A stretch of 60,588 nucleotides of DNA from Ichthyophthirius multifiliis. Lineage: Eukaryota; Ciliophora; Oligohymenophorea; Hymenostomatida. This document shows, in pieces, positions 13,374 through 26,800 of this stretch (within the stretch, counting starts at the first letter, position 1; each line of letters begins with the position of its first letter). Below the pieces are notes generated by a model, which saw only the letters and a program-made list of their open reading frames with translations, was not told where the DNA came from and did not search any database. The position numbers were made by a program, and so were the translations under genes. Where the stretch lies: positions 1 through 60,588 of the forward strand of contig NW_004086797.1 in assembly GCF_000220395.1 (NCBI RefSeq). Reading direction: 5' to 3'.

Positions 13374-16300
13374 TCATTTATAATTATTTTTAATTATTTC
13401 AATTAAATCGTCATCTTAATTTTATCCATTAAAACTATTCTAATTATTATAATCTTCATCTTATTAATAATTTTCTTTTATCAAATAATTAACCCAATCT
13501 TAAAAGTATACAAAAGGAATTTAAAATTCCTCTTCATTAATAATATTTAATTATCTTTTCACGCATTCAATAATACACAAACTTTCCCAAAATGAAATAT
13601 CCAATCCTAAGCTTTATATAAGATACTAAATATCCTTGGCAGACATGATTTTTTCTTAAAATTCATCTTAGTTTTAGATTAAATTTTAATAAATTTCAGA
13701 ATTATTTAATAAATAATTTTATAAATTTTACTAAAAAAGTTCCAAATATTTAAAATAATCGCACTAAATATAAGAAAGCCCATCATAAACTTATAAATTC
13801 CTTAAATAATCCGGTAAAAGATTAACTTTAATAAGAGAATCATTATTTATATCTAAAACATCAACAATTTTATTAACTAAACCCTAATCACATTAAAATT
13901 CGTTTTCCAAAATAATCTTCATATTTTCCCTTTTAACATATCCTAATTCACTCTATCTAACTAAAAAGTTCTAAAACTCATTAATATTATAATTTTTGGA
14001 CATTAAAATTAACCCGAGTTCCTTTATTGCTCCTGAGTATACATCTCTATGAATTTCTTCGTAATTTAAATAACTATTGTAACTTTTTATAAAGTCATCA
14101 GTGTTAATTTCCCCTATATTTTCGAAGTCTAAAATTTGTATTAGTTTGTTAAAATATACTTCTTTTTAGTTAAAAAAATCTTGGAAAGGTAAAGAGTTTA
14201 AAAATTTATGAAATTCCATTAAAGTAAACCTTTTTTGATTGTTTTCGGATTTTAAAATGAAGTTTCGGAGAGTGTTTTAGAGTCTTTTTTTATTCTTTCT
14301 GATTATCTCCATTATATAAATAAATATTTTATTTATACTTTATTTAGTTATTTATTAATGATTGCTATTTTCTTATATTTCCTGTTCTTCTTATTACTTT
14401 TTTTTTTTTAAATATATAAAAAGATTTTATTTATAAAATTTAATTCTTTTTAATACTTAATACTAGTGTTAATTTTATGATTTATCTTGTATATTATTCT
14501 CATCTATAATTCTACTATTTTCTGAATAATCAACCTAATTTTATTTTTTATCAACACTATTTTTCTTCTATTAACCTTTCCTATTTAATTTAAAATTCTT
14601 TCCTGAATTCTACTCATCCTAAATTTAATAGTTATTTTTTACATATCTTCCAAAAGTATTATTAGTATTCACCAAATTAAACATTTAATCATATTTATGT
14701 ACTTAAGTAACTGTTCCAAATCCTAAAATCATATTAAGATTTCCCTAACTTTTTGTTTTTTAAGTATTCCATAATTATTAATTTCCGTCCACAAGTATTG
14801 TAGGGTATAAATTCTATGTAAAAGCTTAAACATTAGCTAATAATAATTTAATTGTTTTCAAATTCAAACGTAAAATTCCCAAAAGTTCTTCTTTATTTTT
14901 ACGAATCCAGACTTCTAGAATGAAAGGAATTTTTCCCATTTTTTAAATTGAGTTATTATTTACAGGCATGTTAAATCTATAGTTAAAAATTACTTTTCTT
15001 TCTTAATTATTTACTTCGTTCATTTAAGCCTCTACGTTTTCATTTGTACCATATACTTTGTGCCTAATAAAAATTTATTCATTTAAACCTATTATTCGTA
15101 TGTCTTGTATATGTTTTATAAATAAAAAAATTAGAATTAATATTAAGAACTAATATATTTTATTTCCTCTTCTTTTTTTAAATTTATTGTTGTTCATTAT
15201 CTTTTTTAATGACTTCTTTTTTTAAATAATTTCTTCTTTTTTTCGTTAATTAATTCAATTTAAACATTTAATTCACCCACTACTTTATTTTCTTACAATT
15301 ATTATTTCTTGGTTTTTTCTTGTTTTCCCAATAAAGAAATGTTAAATAGCATCTATATGTCAAAAGTACCTTTTAAAAAAGGTTTTAATAATAATTAATT
15401 CATTTTAAATTCCCCTTTAGCGAATTCCAACCTTTATTCAGGTGAGTTTCCTATATACAGAATAAAAAAAATACTCGCTTATGTAAAAAGAGATATATTT
15501 TATTCATTTAAGTCTATTTTGCAAGGAAAAAATTGTTCAAAATGGTATGTATTCTTATATTGGTTTCTACATAAAAGGAATAATTAATCTTATAATATTT
15601 AGTTATTTTCTATTCGGGGAATATGGATTGTTAAATAGAGTTTTTGGTCATTTAGTTTTTTTTTAAAAAGTGGATTATTTTATTCAAAAACATTTATTTT
15701 TATACTAAATGCTGAGACTTTTTTTAAGTTTAAATTTTCTTTATCTGGAATGTTATCTGGAATATTTTCTTAATCAAAATAATTATTTTCGTTTATTTTT
15801 AAATTCTAAAAAAGATCAATTTCATCAAGTTTTAGTTTCATTAATTCTAGATCGGGGGCTAAATTTGGTATTATATGATCTATATTTATAGATTATTAAA
15901 GCATTCTTTCTTGCTGTTTTTGTAACATTTGTTCGTACTGTTCTTTTTATTTTTATTTGATTAATTTTTGTATTTGGTCATTTTGGGTTTCTTCTTTAAA
16001 TATATTTTAAATATGGTTATTTTGTGGGTTTTTAGGAGAAAATATATCATTTTTAGAAGAACATAGATGATTATTTTTATTATTTTGAGGCGATTAAAGA
16101 TTATTTTCGAGTTCATTTTTTAATAAAAAAAGATCTTATGTGGTAAAGTCTTTTTTTTATTTTCTTTTTCATTCTTTATTTAAGAGATATTTTTTTGAGA
16201 TAAATTTTAAGGTAATATAGAAGGGTTTTATTGCATTTATTTTGATAATTTATCTTCTTATAATTATATGGGATGTGTATAAAATTTAATTAAAATATCG

Positions 16301-16840
16301 ATTTCAATATCACCTATTTTTTCGTTTATTTCTGGTTTATTGCAATACTTTTGACATTTGAAAATTGGAAAAAGACCTTTTATTTATTCCTATGAAGTCC
16401 AATTATTCTTCAAAAATAAAAGCATGTTTACATATATATTTCCAACTGATTTAGTATTACGGATATCCACTATATCTATTTTTAACTTTACCATGTCTTC
16501 TAAGTACTTTTCAAATAATACTTAAGGCGTACGGATTTCATATTCTATTTTATTTCCGTATTTGCTTAATATTTATTAATTGCAGTTTTTGCATGTGGCA
16601 TATAAACCATTTGCTTTTTGACCCCAAAACTTTACCTTTACTTATGTATTTAAGGGGTCGAATAATGATTTTAAATTTATTAAGTCGCCAAATACTATGA
16701 TTAAATTTCCGAATATTTATTGAACTTATTCAGTTCCTGGGGGAAGGATTTAAAGAAGGTCTTTTTATTTTTTTAATTAATTTAGATGTTTTTTTTTATT
16801 TACTCTGTTTATAATTTTCTTAATTGTAATTTAAATTCAT
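13374..16840 (-). CDS. C2CD3-like C2-domain protein with EF-hand-like C-terminal region
   Basis: Read from the minus strand: exon 1 16804-16840, intron 16761-16803, then 15214-16760, tiny exon 15151-15171 (introns 15172-15213 and 15104-15150), then a long exon to the TGA at 13374. A further 60-nt intron at 14397-14456 is optional because it is in frame. About 1,100 residues. The N terminus has LPPGTEQ then TQVKVKFWGQKANGLYAT and YEIRTPQVLFEKYLEDM, the layout of the first C2 domain of C2CD3, a centriolar distal-end protein needed for cilium formation. A second C2 lies near NIRIIGLNEQIFIRHKVYG to LGFGTVTQVHKY. The C-terminal 310 residues include EF-hand-like loops (DFENIGEINTDDF and DINNDSLIKVN), both degenerate. 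No in-frame TGA separates the two halves, so I keep one gene; an ATG at 14312 would allow a separate 312-residue EF-hand gene. The frame needs one extra base in the A8 run at 16151-16158. Confidence 0.6.
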
Positions 16841-17141
16841 TTTTTTAAATTTTTTTATTTAAATTAAGAAAAAAATATAAATTATATTTTATTAAATATT
16901 TTTTTTTTATTGATTTCTATTTTATATAATATTTTATTGATTTTTACATATATTATTATTTTTATTTATTTATATTAATATTAAAATTTCAATATGTATT
17001 TTTTAAAATAATACTAATAAATAATATTTTTCAAAACTTTAAATGTTATTATTAATTAATTTTATATAGTTTTTTTACTTTTAAACTAAATTTTTTTAAA
17101 AAAAAGATTATTAATTTTAATAATATTTAATACAAAAAATT
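16841..17141. other. short intergenic spacer, nothing seen
   Basis: AT-rich spacer between two minus-strand genes, without recognisable elements. Confidence 0.6.
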
Positions 17142-18944
17142 TCATAATAAATTACTAATTTAATTTTTTTTAACTTTTATAACTGAAATAATTTTCTTTT
17201 TTTTTTAATAAATAAATATTATATAAACTTTTTTTTAAAAAAAATACTTATTTGCAATTATAGCATTATCCAAAATTTTTTTATATTTGAATAGAACAAT
17301 CAAAACATGTTTCTTTAAACAATTAATATATTAAATAAAAAAAATTAAACTAATAAAAAAATAACCTGCATGCCCACAATTCATAATAACAGAATCAGGC
17401 ACTTTAGAATAACAAATCAAGCAAAGTTTATCATTTACTTAATCTGCTATCAGACTTTAATTATATTATTTTTCATTTAAATTTTAATCGTGATTTTATA
17501 ATTCAATTTTATTTTAAATATGCATACTTTAAATTTTTTTTTCTTATTATTAGTATCATATATTGGATTATTATTTTAGATTGAATTAGTTTATTATTAT
17601 ACTTTTAAAAGTTCTAAAAAGTTAAATTTTTTTATTTATTTTAAGTTTAATAATCTTTATTTTCAGTTAAAGTTATTTTTTTATTAATTTCATTTGCTTA
17701 TTAAATTTTTCGTTCTTTTTTTATAGAATTTAATTTTGAAAAGTCAGTTTATTCGAGTTAAGTTTTTTCTTCCAAAATTGTATTTAACTTATATTTTTTT
17801 TTATAATTCAATTATATTACTTATTATTAGTTTCGTTTTTTATTATTTTATTACTAAATACTTATAGAATATGGTCTTTTTTACTGATTTATATAATAAT
17901 CTGTTTATTAATTATTTTATAAGTATTGATTGTTTGGTTCATATAAAATATATTCAGAATCTAGCTTTTGGATTTATTATTTATTTTTACCTAAATTAAA
18001 TATGTTAGAGTTATCTGAAAATTATAAATAGTCTTCATTTAAAAATAGGTTTTCTTACAAAAAAACACTTTTTTTTTAAATGAAAAGTAATAAATATGGC
18101 TATTTTTTTTTTAAATTTTTTACATGATTTATTTTCTAATTAAAAATGAAGTTAATGTAAATATTAATGTATATGAAATTAAAAAATACAATAGAAATTA
18201 CAGATATTTAAAATTTATATTTTATTTTTCTTAAAAACCTATAATAAATATTAATGGGCCGAATGTATATCCTGATATCAAAATTAGTAACCAAAAAGTA
18301 CCTAATACTATATCTTTTTACTATTATTACATACAGTTACTATCTTCTTCATCTATAAAAATATAGCTAATAAACATACATATAACAGCTAATAAAATAA
18401 TTAAAAAGATAGATAATGAAACCATAAAAAAAATCCAATAAAGTGTATAATTTTCTTAGCAAATAAAATAAATAATCATAAAAATAATTAATCTATATGC
18501 GAATACAAATAAGTGCTTAATTTATTTATATTTTCCATATAAATAAATTCTATTAAATATGTATAAAGCAATAAAGAAATAGTTTATATCGAATTATTTT
18601 AAAATTATCAAAAATTTAATTACTGAAGAACATAATAATTCAAAAATTTTAAAAAACAGTTTATTATTGCTTTTAAAAATGTAGTATAACATATATAAAA
18701 AATCATAAAAGATAAGAAATATCATAAAATATATATTTTTGATTTCTAATAAATTTATTATTACAGAATTTATTGATAAAATTAATATTTAAAGGGTTCT
18801 TACAGTTATTTTTTTGCTTAATTTTTATGGTTTATCTTCAAATTGTATTATATCCATTTATTCTTTAAAGCTTGGTTCTGTTAAATTAGTTATATGGCAG
18901 GTGTTACATGTATTTTCAGTGTAATTTGCATTATCAAAATTCAT
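17142..18944 (-). CDS. multi-pass membrane protein with C-terminal RING-type zinc finger
   Basis: Five exons (18059-18944, 17603-18014, 17366-17526, 17248-17312, 17142-17195) join in frame to 525 residues. A short N-terminal region with CNTCH is followed by about six to seven hydrophobic helices up to residue 290, then a Q/N-rich and coiled linker, then a finger spread over three exons: LCLICYSKVPDSVIMNCGHA, ETCFDC and GQCYNCKQ. That is a C-x2-C, C-x-H, C-x2-C, C-x2-C arrangement of the RING-HC class, which recruits E2 ubiquitin-conjugating enzymes. The architecture (membrane helices, linker, terminal RING) is a common ciliate family of probable membrane-bound E3 ligases; substrate and compartment are unknown. 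The introns at 17527-17602 and 18015-18058 were placed because they alone connect the coding frames. Confidence 0.78.
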
Positions 18945-19116
18945 GCAAATTATTATGTTAATATCCAATATTAAATTTAGTTTATTTTATTATATTAAAT
19001 TTATAAAGTTAAATTTATAGTTACTTATTTTATTAAATAATATAATTATTAATTTTTTTAATCTAAATTAATTAATATATATATATGAATTTTTAAAAAG
19101 AAAAAAATAAATAAAA

Positions 19117-22100
19117 TCACTATTTTTGAATAATAAGTTATCTTTTAATTTTTAAACTATCATTATTTTTCTAATAATTATTAACTATTTTTATACATTC
19201 ATTTTTAAGTTAAAAAATGTTATTTTCTTATTTCTTTAATTCATCTAACTAAATATAATATATTGGAATTAAAACAAAAGAGTCCATTCTAGCATATTAT
19301 ATCATACATTAAGGCAATGGTCTAATTCTCCAATCTGAAGTTTAATAAGCCTTATCTAATTAAATATTCAAATATTAGTATGCAATTTATTTAAGTGAGT
19401 AATTTTAATTTGGAGTACTTTAAATAATTTTTTCAGCCCTTTATGTGTCATATAAATTAAGCAGATTTATTCTAAAATCACTATAAAGCCACAAAATATC
19501 ATTTTCACACCCATGCATTAGTTTTATTTTTTATTCATTTTAAAATAAAGATTTATTAAGGATTTTGTATATACTTTCTCTCATAAAAAGAGTATCTAAT
19601 ATAAAATCAGTTTATAAAGTAGATATTTAAATTGTACATATAAAACCGAATTTTTCTTCTTAATCGTAATAATACTCAACATCAACTCCAAAAATATCGA
19701 ATTTTTCAATTTCTTGAATTAATTCTTTTATTTGGAATTCGTTTTAGACAAAAACATAATTTCTTTTTTCGATATTAATGTCATAGATAGGTTTTTTTAA
19801 AATATTGTTTTCTAAATAATTAAACTATTTTATATTTGCGGTAAATTATTTTTCTATTTATACGGTTTATTCTGTAATTTATTGTACTGTATAAATAGGG
19901 ATTTTATAAATGGATTTAATTAAATCATTTTGTATATATTCCTTTATTATTTTGTGTAAATATAAAGTATTTTAGTTAATTAAACATAAATCTAAAGGTG
20001 TAAGATTTTAAGCATTTTTAGAATTTAAAAATTTAATTATTTAATCTTTTTTTTCAATATTTTTTTATAAAAGCTTTTACTCGAAAAGCTCAAGTAGTTC
20101 TAATATCCATTGGGTTAGTTATTATTTACAAAATAAATGTAGAAAAGAATTCTATGTATATTCTTCACGAAAATTTAAGAAATTTTCAAGGTTTTTATAT
20201 TCTGTAAGTATTTTTATGAAAAATTGGTAATTCTACTCTTTTAGGTTTTATTTGTTTTCTATATATTTGTATATCAATTAATTATCTAATGTAAAATTAT
20301 AGTATTTATTGTATTTTTGGATTAAATAGATGTAATCTTTTTATAAAAGAGCATTAAAAACAAGTCGATTATCAGAAAAAAAACATTAGTAATTATTGTC
20401 TATTAAAAATTCGATTAATTACAACGAAGAATATTCTAAAGGCAAAATTTATTCTACAAAAAAATATGGAGAAATTTCAAGTCTTTCAATATGGAGAAAA
20501 TTCATATAAAATTTTAAAATTTAGACTTAGTTTTTTTTAAGTTCTAAAATAAATTTTTCCAAAGAAAAAAAAAGTCGGCAAAAACTCCTTTTTTCTTTCC
20601 AATACTTAAGTAAATATTCAAAACACGAAAAATTCTCAAAAATACCCGCAATTTCACACGCAGAAACTTATTTCTATAAATCTCTTTCATTGAAATTATC
20701 CCATTAAAATTCCTCTATTAAAATTTTCAGAATTTCCAAATGCCCATATCTACAAGCTAACCATGCAAGACTTTCCCCATTGTTAGTTTTTGCATTTTTA
20801 TCGGCACCTGCTTTTAATAAAACTCTCAAAGAGTCCCTTCCATCACTCGATGCAGCAGAAGAAGCAGGTGTATTTCCATCAAAATCTTTATAATCTACCA
20901 TATTTCCAGCCTCTAATAGTATTTCTATACATTCTGGAGAGTCGAAAAGCCTTAAAGTGCCCCTTCTTTTGCCATATTTTCCTCCTTCAGTTCCCCAAGC
21001 AGCATTATGCAAAGGAATTCTACCATTCGAATCTTGCAAAGTAATATTTATTTCAGGTTTACTAACAAGAAATTTTACTACATTCACATGGCCTAAATAA
21101 CATGCTTTAGATAAAGCACACCTATTCAATTTAGATGGCTAATTTATATTAACTTTTTTACTATATAAGTACTCTATAACAGGCATAAAACCTTCAAAGC
21201 AAGCTAAATAAAAGGCTGTTCTATTTTAATATTCTTAATGATTAATATTGACATCTTTTTCTTCACATAAAAACTTCACTATATCTAAATTATGGCTAGA
21301 AACAGCATAAAATAAAGGTGTTTGTTCCTCTTAGTCTTAAGTTTCCCAATCACAGTTAAACTAGTCGAGTAAAAGGCAAATTTCTAGACTTCCAATTTCA
21401 CAGGCTATATGTGCAGGGCGTTTTAGTTTTAGTTTTTCTATACATTCTATATTGGCTTTTTTGGAGCTTAGTAAAGTTTCTACTTTTGCGAAATCGTTGC
21501 TTTGGATTGCTGTTATTAGACCTTAGTTGTCTTCTTTTTTATGTTTATGCTATTTTTCGAGGTGTTTTACATATTTTTGGGTTATTGTTGTGGGATGAAA
21601 TTTATATTGGATTTCTTCGTGGAAATTCTATAAGAATAAAGTGTAGAAGTCTATTAATTTTGGCAATTGCTTTTTGTTTTTGATATTTCAATGTATAATT
21701 TTGGCCATATTCGGCATTTTTATAAACTAGAAAATACTATTACATCTAAAAAAGAATATTCTTCTAGAAACGTATTTTTTCAATTTTTTTTCAAGTTCTT
21801 TTATTAATGGAAATGTTTGCATTGATATTTCACTTTTTATTAATTAGCTTGATGTTTTTATTATTTCTTCGATTCTTTTTTATTCAGAAGAGGTGAATAG
21901 TTAAAAAGGAAGATCAAGCTGAGACTTTTGGATATTCGATTCGTTTTGAGAAGATAAAGAATGTTAGAATAAGCGAAATTGAATGTATTCATTTAGTATT
22001 TAGGTGTAGTCAAGTATTTTTTCGTTGTCTTTTTATTTTAAATAGTTCTGGTTTATTTTTTGAATTAATTTTTGTTTACTTGATGTCGAGAGTATGTTAA

Positions 22101-22152
22101 AGTATTGAGTTTAGTATATTTTGTTTAGTAAATTTATTTCTGTAGTATTCAT
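19117..22152 (-). CDS. ankyrin-repeat protein fused to a DEDDy 3'-5' exonuclease
   Basis: Intronless gene of about 1,011 residues. Residues 1-230 are helical and unrecognised. About residues 235-500 hold ankyrin repeats (for example RTAFYLACFEGFMPVIEYL, NRCALSKACYLGHVNVVKFL, GESLAWLACRYGHLEILKIL). A helical middle follows, then from about 800 an RNase D/Rrp6/EXD2-type exonuclease: FDIFGVDVEYY (Exo I D and E), LMHGCENDILWL (Exo II D), KAYQTSDWRIRPLP and YARMDSFVLIPI (Exo III Tyr and Asp). All four acidic residues are present, so activity is plausible. Substrate is unknown; ankyrin repeats usually bind proteins and could target the nuclease. Two compensating single-base shifts at T runs 21775-21780 and 21671-21675 (plus strand) bracket about 100 nt read in another frame; outside these the frame is continuous to TGA. 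Confidence 0.82.
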
Positions 22153-22275
22153 ATTTTATTTTTTTAATATTTGAGAGAATAAATATATTTATAAATATGT
22201 ATTTTAAAATAGTCTTTTTTATGATATAGTTTTACATTAAAAAAATAAATATTATAAATTGAAAAGATAATGCAA

Positions 22276-22338
<63 letters not shown>

Positions 22339-22383
22339 TTATATATATAAGTTTATATATTTATAATTATTGACAATTTAATT
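22153..22383. repeat. intergenic spacer with (TA)n microsatellite
   Basis: The spacer is dominated by a TA run at about 22279-22320, interrupted once and continuing to about 22337. No coding sequence is present. Confidence 0.85.
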
Positions 22384-23220
22384 TCATTATTTTATTGAAT
22401 ATTTTCCATGAGAAAGGTTTTTAGATTCTATAAAATTTAAATAAATAAAGTATAAAAGAAATATAGATTTACTTCTTCTTTTATTTATTTTATTTTAAAT
22501 ATTTAGAATTTGGCTTTCTATATCTTTATTTACAATTTAATCATAATTTTCTTCTTTTTATTAATAATTTAGTAAAATATTATCCAATGTAGAATGTCTA
22601 TTTTCATTTTAAATAGACATGTACATAGAGAGTCGCTTAGCTCTTTCGAATTTTTTTTACTCTAAATTATATTTTTCTTTATGTGTTCCATTTATGACAT
22701 AATTTTAGATGTTTTTAGAAAATATTTTCTTTCCATATAATACGAGTTTATTTTTATCAAATTTATTATTTTCACCACATATATATTTCACGTTCATTTC
22801 CTAACGGGAATATTCTGAAAGAGATTTTAAAGAACCGGAAACATTATTGTTACTTATTCCTAAACTATTTGAAAAATTGTCTTTTCCAAAAATATTTATT
22901 TCGCTAGTTATTTTTAACATGTTATCAATTTTTTCTTTATTTAATTATTCATCTTCATTTTATATAATTGTTAAGTATTGACTTAGTGTTATTTGAATTT
23001 TTTCCATGAAGTATATTTTTATGGGGTCTTTAATTATGTCGTAATATTCGACACATCTTCTATATAAATCAATAATTTAATTAATTATTTTTTTTGTTAA
23101 TATTTTCTTTATTACAAAATCTTCAAGTTCTAAAAGTTAAATAAAGAAAGACTCTTCAAAAGGTTGATTTTTGATTTGCTTTTGTTTATTGAAATTATAA
23201 AATGGTAGAAATGTATCCAT
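22384..23220 (-). CDS. 263-residue protein, unrecognised
   Basis: Two exons (22473-23220 and 22384-22427) with a 45-nt GT-AG intron give 263 residues. The N-terminal 120 residues are predicted helical (LELEDFVIKKILTKKIINQI, LYRRCVEYYDIIKDPIKIYF), followed by a polar Ser/Asn-rich segment and a basic, helical C terminus. There is no membrane segment, zinc ligand set or enzyme motif. Without the intron the ORF would still end at the same TGA, so the splice is plausible rather than proven. It is divergent from the next gene, sharing a 593-bp upstream region. No function is proposed. Confidence 0.68.
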
Positions 23221-23813
23221 TTTTTAAATAATATCTTCTTTTTATATATATTTTTTAATTTTAATTAAAACAAAGAAAAGTAATATATATAAATATACAA
23301 TTCTATATAATAATTATAATTTTTTTACATAATAATTATATTTATAATTTTATATTTAGCTAATTAAATGTAATTTAAAACATTATTTTATTAATTTCTA
23401 TATTTCATATATTATTATTATTATAAATAAATACAAAACTATCATATTAATATTTATTATTAAATTAATGTTTCTTTTTATAAAAATTGTTATAATATGT
23501 AAATAAAAATAAATATTATAAATATTAATTAATTTAGAAATATTTAATATATTTTTATTATTTATTTGATATTAAAAATCATAATTATTCTAATTTATGA
23601 ACTAATATATAATAAAGTAAAACTTTTTTAATAAATGTATTAGAGGTGTTTTTGTTTTATATATATTTGTTAATAATAACTTAAAAAAAAAAAAAAACAT
23701 TATCAATATTTTTTTTTTTTTTAATTATTTTTAAATTATAATGCTCTTTTTATTATTAATTTAAAAAAAAAAATTAAATAAAAATTTCATTGAAAAAAAT
23801 AAATAAATAAAAA
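23221..23813. other. divergent intergenic region
   Basis: This AT-rich spacer lies between divergently transcribed genes and should hold both promoters. I see A and T runs but no recognisable element. Confidence 0.6.
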
Positions 23814-26800
23814 ATGTCATTATTACAAGAATTATAATTAACAGACAAAAAATTTTAATTAAACGTTTAAAAAAATAAATTATTTGATGAAAATGCAAAA
23901 GAAAATAACAAATTGATAATAGAAGAAAACTAATAAAACCTTATTTTAGAATCGCGAATAGAAATAGAAGAACAACAAATTCTATGTACAAAAATAATTT
24001 TTGAAACTGTGAATACTACTAATGACTTTTGTAGATAATTTTTCAATTTCATGCATTAGAACTATATTAAAAATACACAAAATGAAGAAGACAATACTGT
24101 TTATTAAATAAATATACTAGAAATATGCAATAAATATATAAAATTAAATTTTTAAATTAATTAAAATACATAAAATTTATTTCCTTAATTTGAAAATATT
24201 AAAAATCTTTTGAACAATTCACTCATAAAAGAAGATGTAATTTATAAAAAAAATACAGTTATATTTAAATATTTATAAAAATAAGGCTTTAAATTTATTC
24301 AAAATTTGCTTTAAAAATATTAAAATCTACGGTTTTAATTTAAATGAAAAACCAAATCCAAATCAAGTATTTTATTTAAAAAAAAATAAAAAAATAAAAA
24401 ACACAAAAAATATAGTTATATAACCTCTTAAACTACTCTCTTTTGTTTAAAAAATCTAAAAAATACTAAGAAAGTGTATTTACAGATATATTATATGCAA
24501 ATGCATTAGTTGGAGTAAAAAAATACCAATAAGCATCCGAAATATTCGAAAAAGTAAGTACTTATTATTAATAAAATATGGATTTCAAAATGCAGCTAAA
24601 ATGTAGCTTTTAAAAGCAGACTCTTTATGTTATTATAACACACAAAACGATAAAATAAAGGCATATTAAAGTCTTATTTATTTTCAAACAGAAGGTAATA
24701 CAAATTTTTAGACATTAATTAATTAAAATAATGATTTTTATAATGAGTTATTAAAAATCAATAATTATTTAGTAAAATATTTGATAATATATGTATATGA
24801 TAATAATGAAAATATAAAAATGGCTTCAATTAAAGGTTTGGGATACCTTATTGATAATTTAGGATGTAGTTTAGAGGAAAATTTAATAATTTTGTTGTAT
24901 AATTGCATTAATAGTTATCCAAAAAAAAATGAAAAATGTTAAAATGATTATAATGAGTTTCTAGATAAATATATTAAAATATTAGCTTCGGCTAGCTTAA
25001 AAATTTTAAGGGCTATTTTTAATGAAATTATTATAAATTTTGCATTTAAAAAAGGGTTAAATTTTGAATTAAAAACATTTATATTAAGAATTGCTGAGAA
25101 AATTATATCTATATGTTAAGGAGATATTGAAGTATATATATTTATATATAATATATATATATATATATATTATTTTTATAAAACTAAAAATAACTTTGAA
25201 CACTTATATAGATTAGAGCTATTTTTTTTAAAAATACACTAAATATAATATAAGAAAGTTTAAAAAAAAGTAACTAATAATAATAAGAAATAATAAATTT
25301 ATCATATTATGCATTATAATTATGGGAAACTCTAAAACTCAAAATAATATAGAGTATTAAAAATTCATAATTAAATGATATAATAAATTGGATATCTGAA
25401 ACATTAATTAATCTATTAGATTAAAATTTGAATAATTATATTACATTAAATAAGCTTTTTTAAATGCTGGATTTAATTTAAATAATTATATAGAAAATGA
25501 ACTTAAATTATAACGAAAAAGAAGACTAGAATATTATTAAAAAATATTTTCATAAACTTGAAAATAATTAAGACTTTTATTTAGTTAATTTCAATGAAAA
25601 AATATAAGTCTAAATGTTTATATAACCCTTAATTTTATGGATTGAATATTCCCTTTAATAGAAAGATTAATTGGATATTTTTGCCAAAATATGGGAAATT
25701 CTGTACTAAATTCTCCCTTTTAATCACGAAATTTCAGTCTTTGATATTATTTAGCCACTTTTAGAGCGTACAAGTATATTTTTAGATGAAAAATAAGGTA
25801 ATTAATAATTGTTTTAGTTCTTAGTTATACTTTTAAAACCTTTAAATTGCTAATAATAGAATTTATAAATTTAATAATGGAATTATTATTTTGAAGAGTT
25901 TTTATGTGTTTACTGCAGTTAAGTAATTTTTAATTAAAATGAGGGTTAATTTGAGGTTTTCGATATTATATTAAATATTTTATATGGGAAAGAAAATTAT
26001 TAATATCCTATATCAGTATTTGTTTTTGATCATATTTTTTCTTTTTTTTCAATAGAAAATTAAATAGATGCCAATTCGGTTTTTTGTTAAAAAAGCATAG
26101 AAAATTTAATTTAAATTAGTGTAAAAAATCTCGATTCTTTTTTTAATTTTTTCGAATATTTTTTAAAAGAAAACTCTGAACCGATTTTATAAAATGAAAA
26201 AAAAAAACAAAAAATTGATAAAAAATCTTTCTAAAAAACATATAGGCTTTTTTCCTAAAAAATGAATATTCTTGCCTTATTTTTCAGTAGACTTACCCCC
26301 TAAAATTTCCAAAATTTACCTTTTGAGGACATCAACTTACACTTAATAAAGTTAATAGAAAGTAACAACTCAAAAATAAGACTTAGGGCTCTTCAATTAG
26401 TAAAGAACCTTCTTTAAAGTTACTTAAAAGCCCTAAATCTACATGAAGACGACGAAAATGAGTAAACATATAAATAACTAGACACTAATACCGCTTAATT
26501 ATCCCCAACGACTATCTCAATGATAAGAAGTGTATGTCTTTTGTGTAAAACGAGCCTTGAATTTTCCAAAAATGATCCAAAAATGTAATTTAATACTCTC
26601 CTTTTGTTAGACTAGCTTTTTTAGACTATTTTTTGTCCGCCTTGTGTTTCATATTAAATTGAGTTTTTAGTATTTAATTGTAAATAAAGAGAAGATAATT
26701 ACTTTTCAAAAGAATACGAAAATCTGCGCCTTGAAAATATACTAAATTTAATTCCTTCAATTTAAAAATTAATGTTAAGTCCATGGAGTAATATACGTTC

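Noticed and set aside
20790-21683. Plus-strand open frames at 20790-21044 and 21411-21683
   Set aside because: They overlap the ankyrin-exonuclease gene on the opposite strand and have hydrophobic or random composition; they are shadows.
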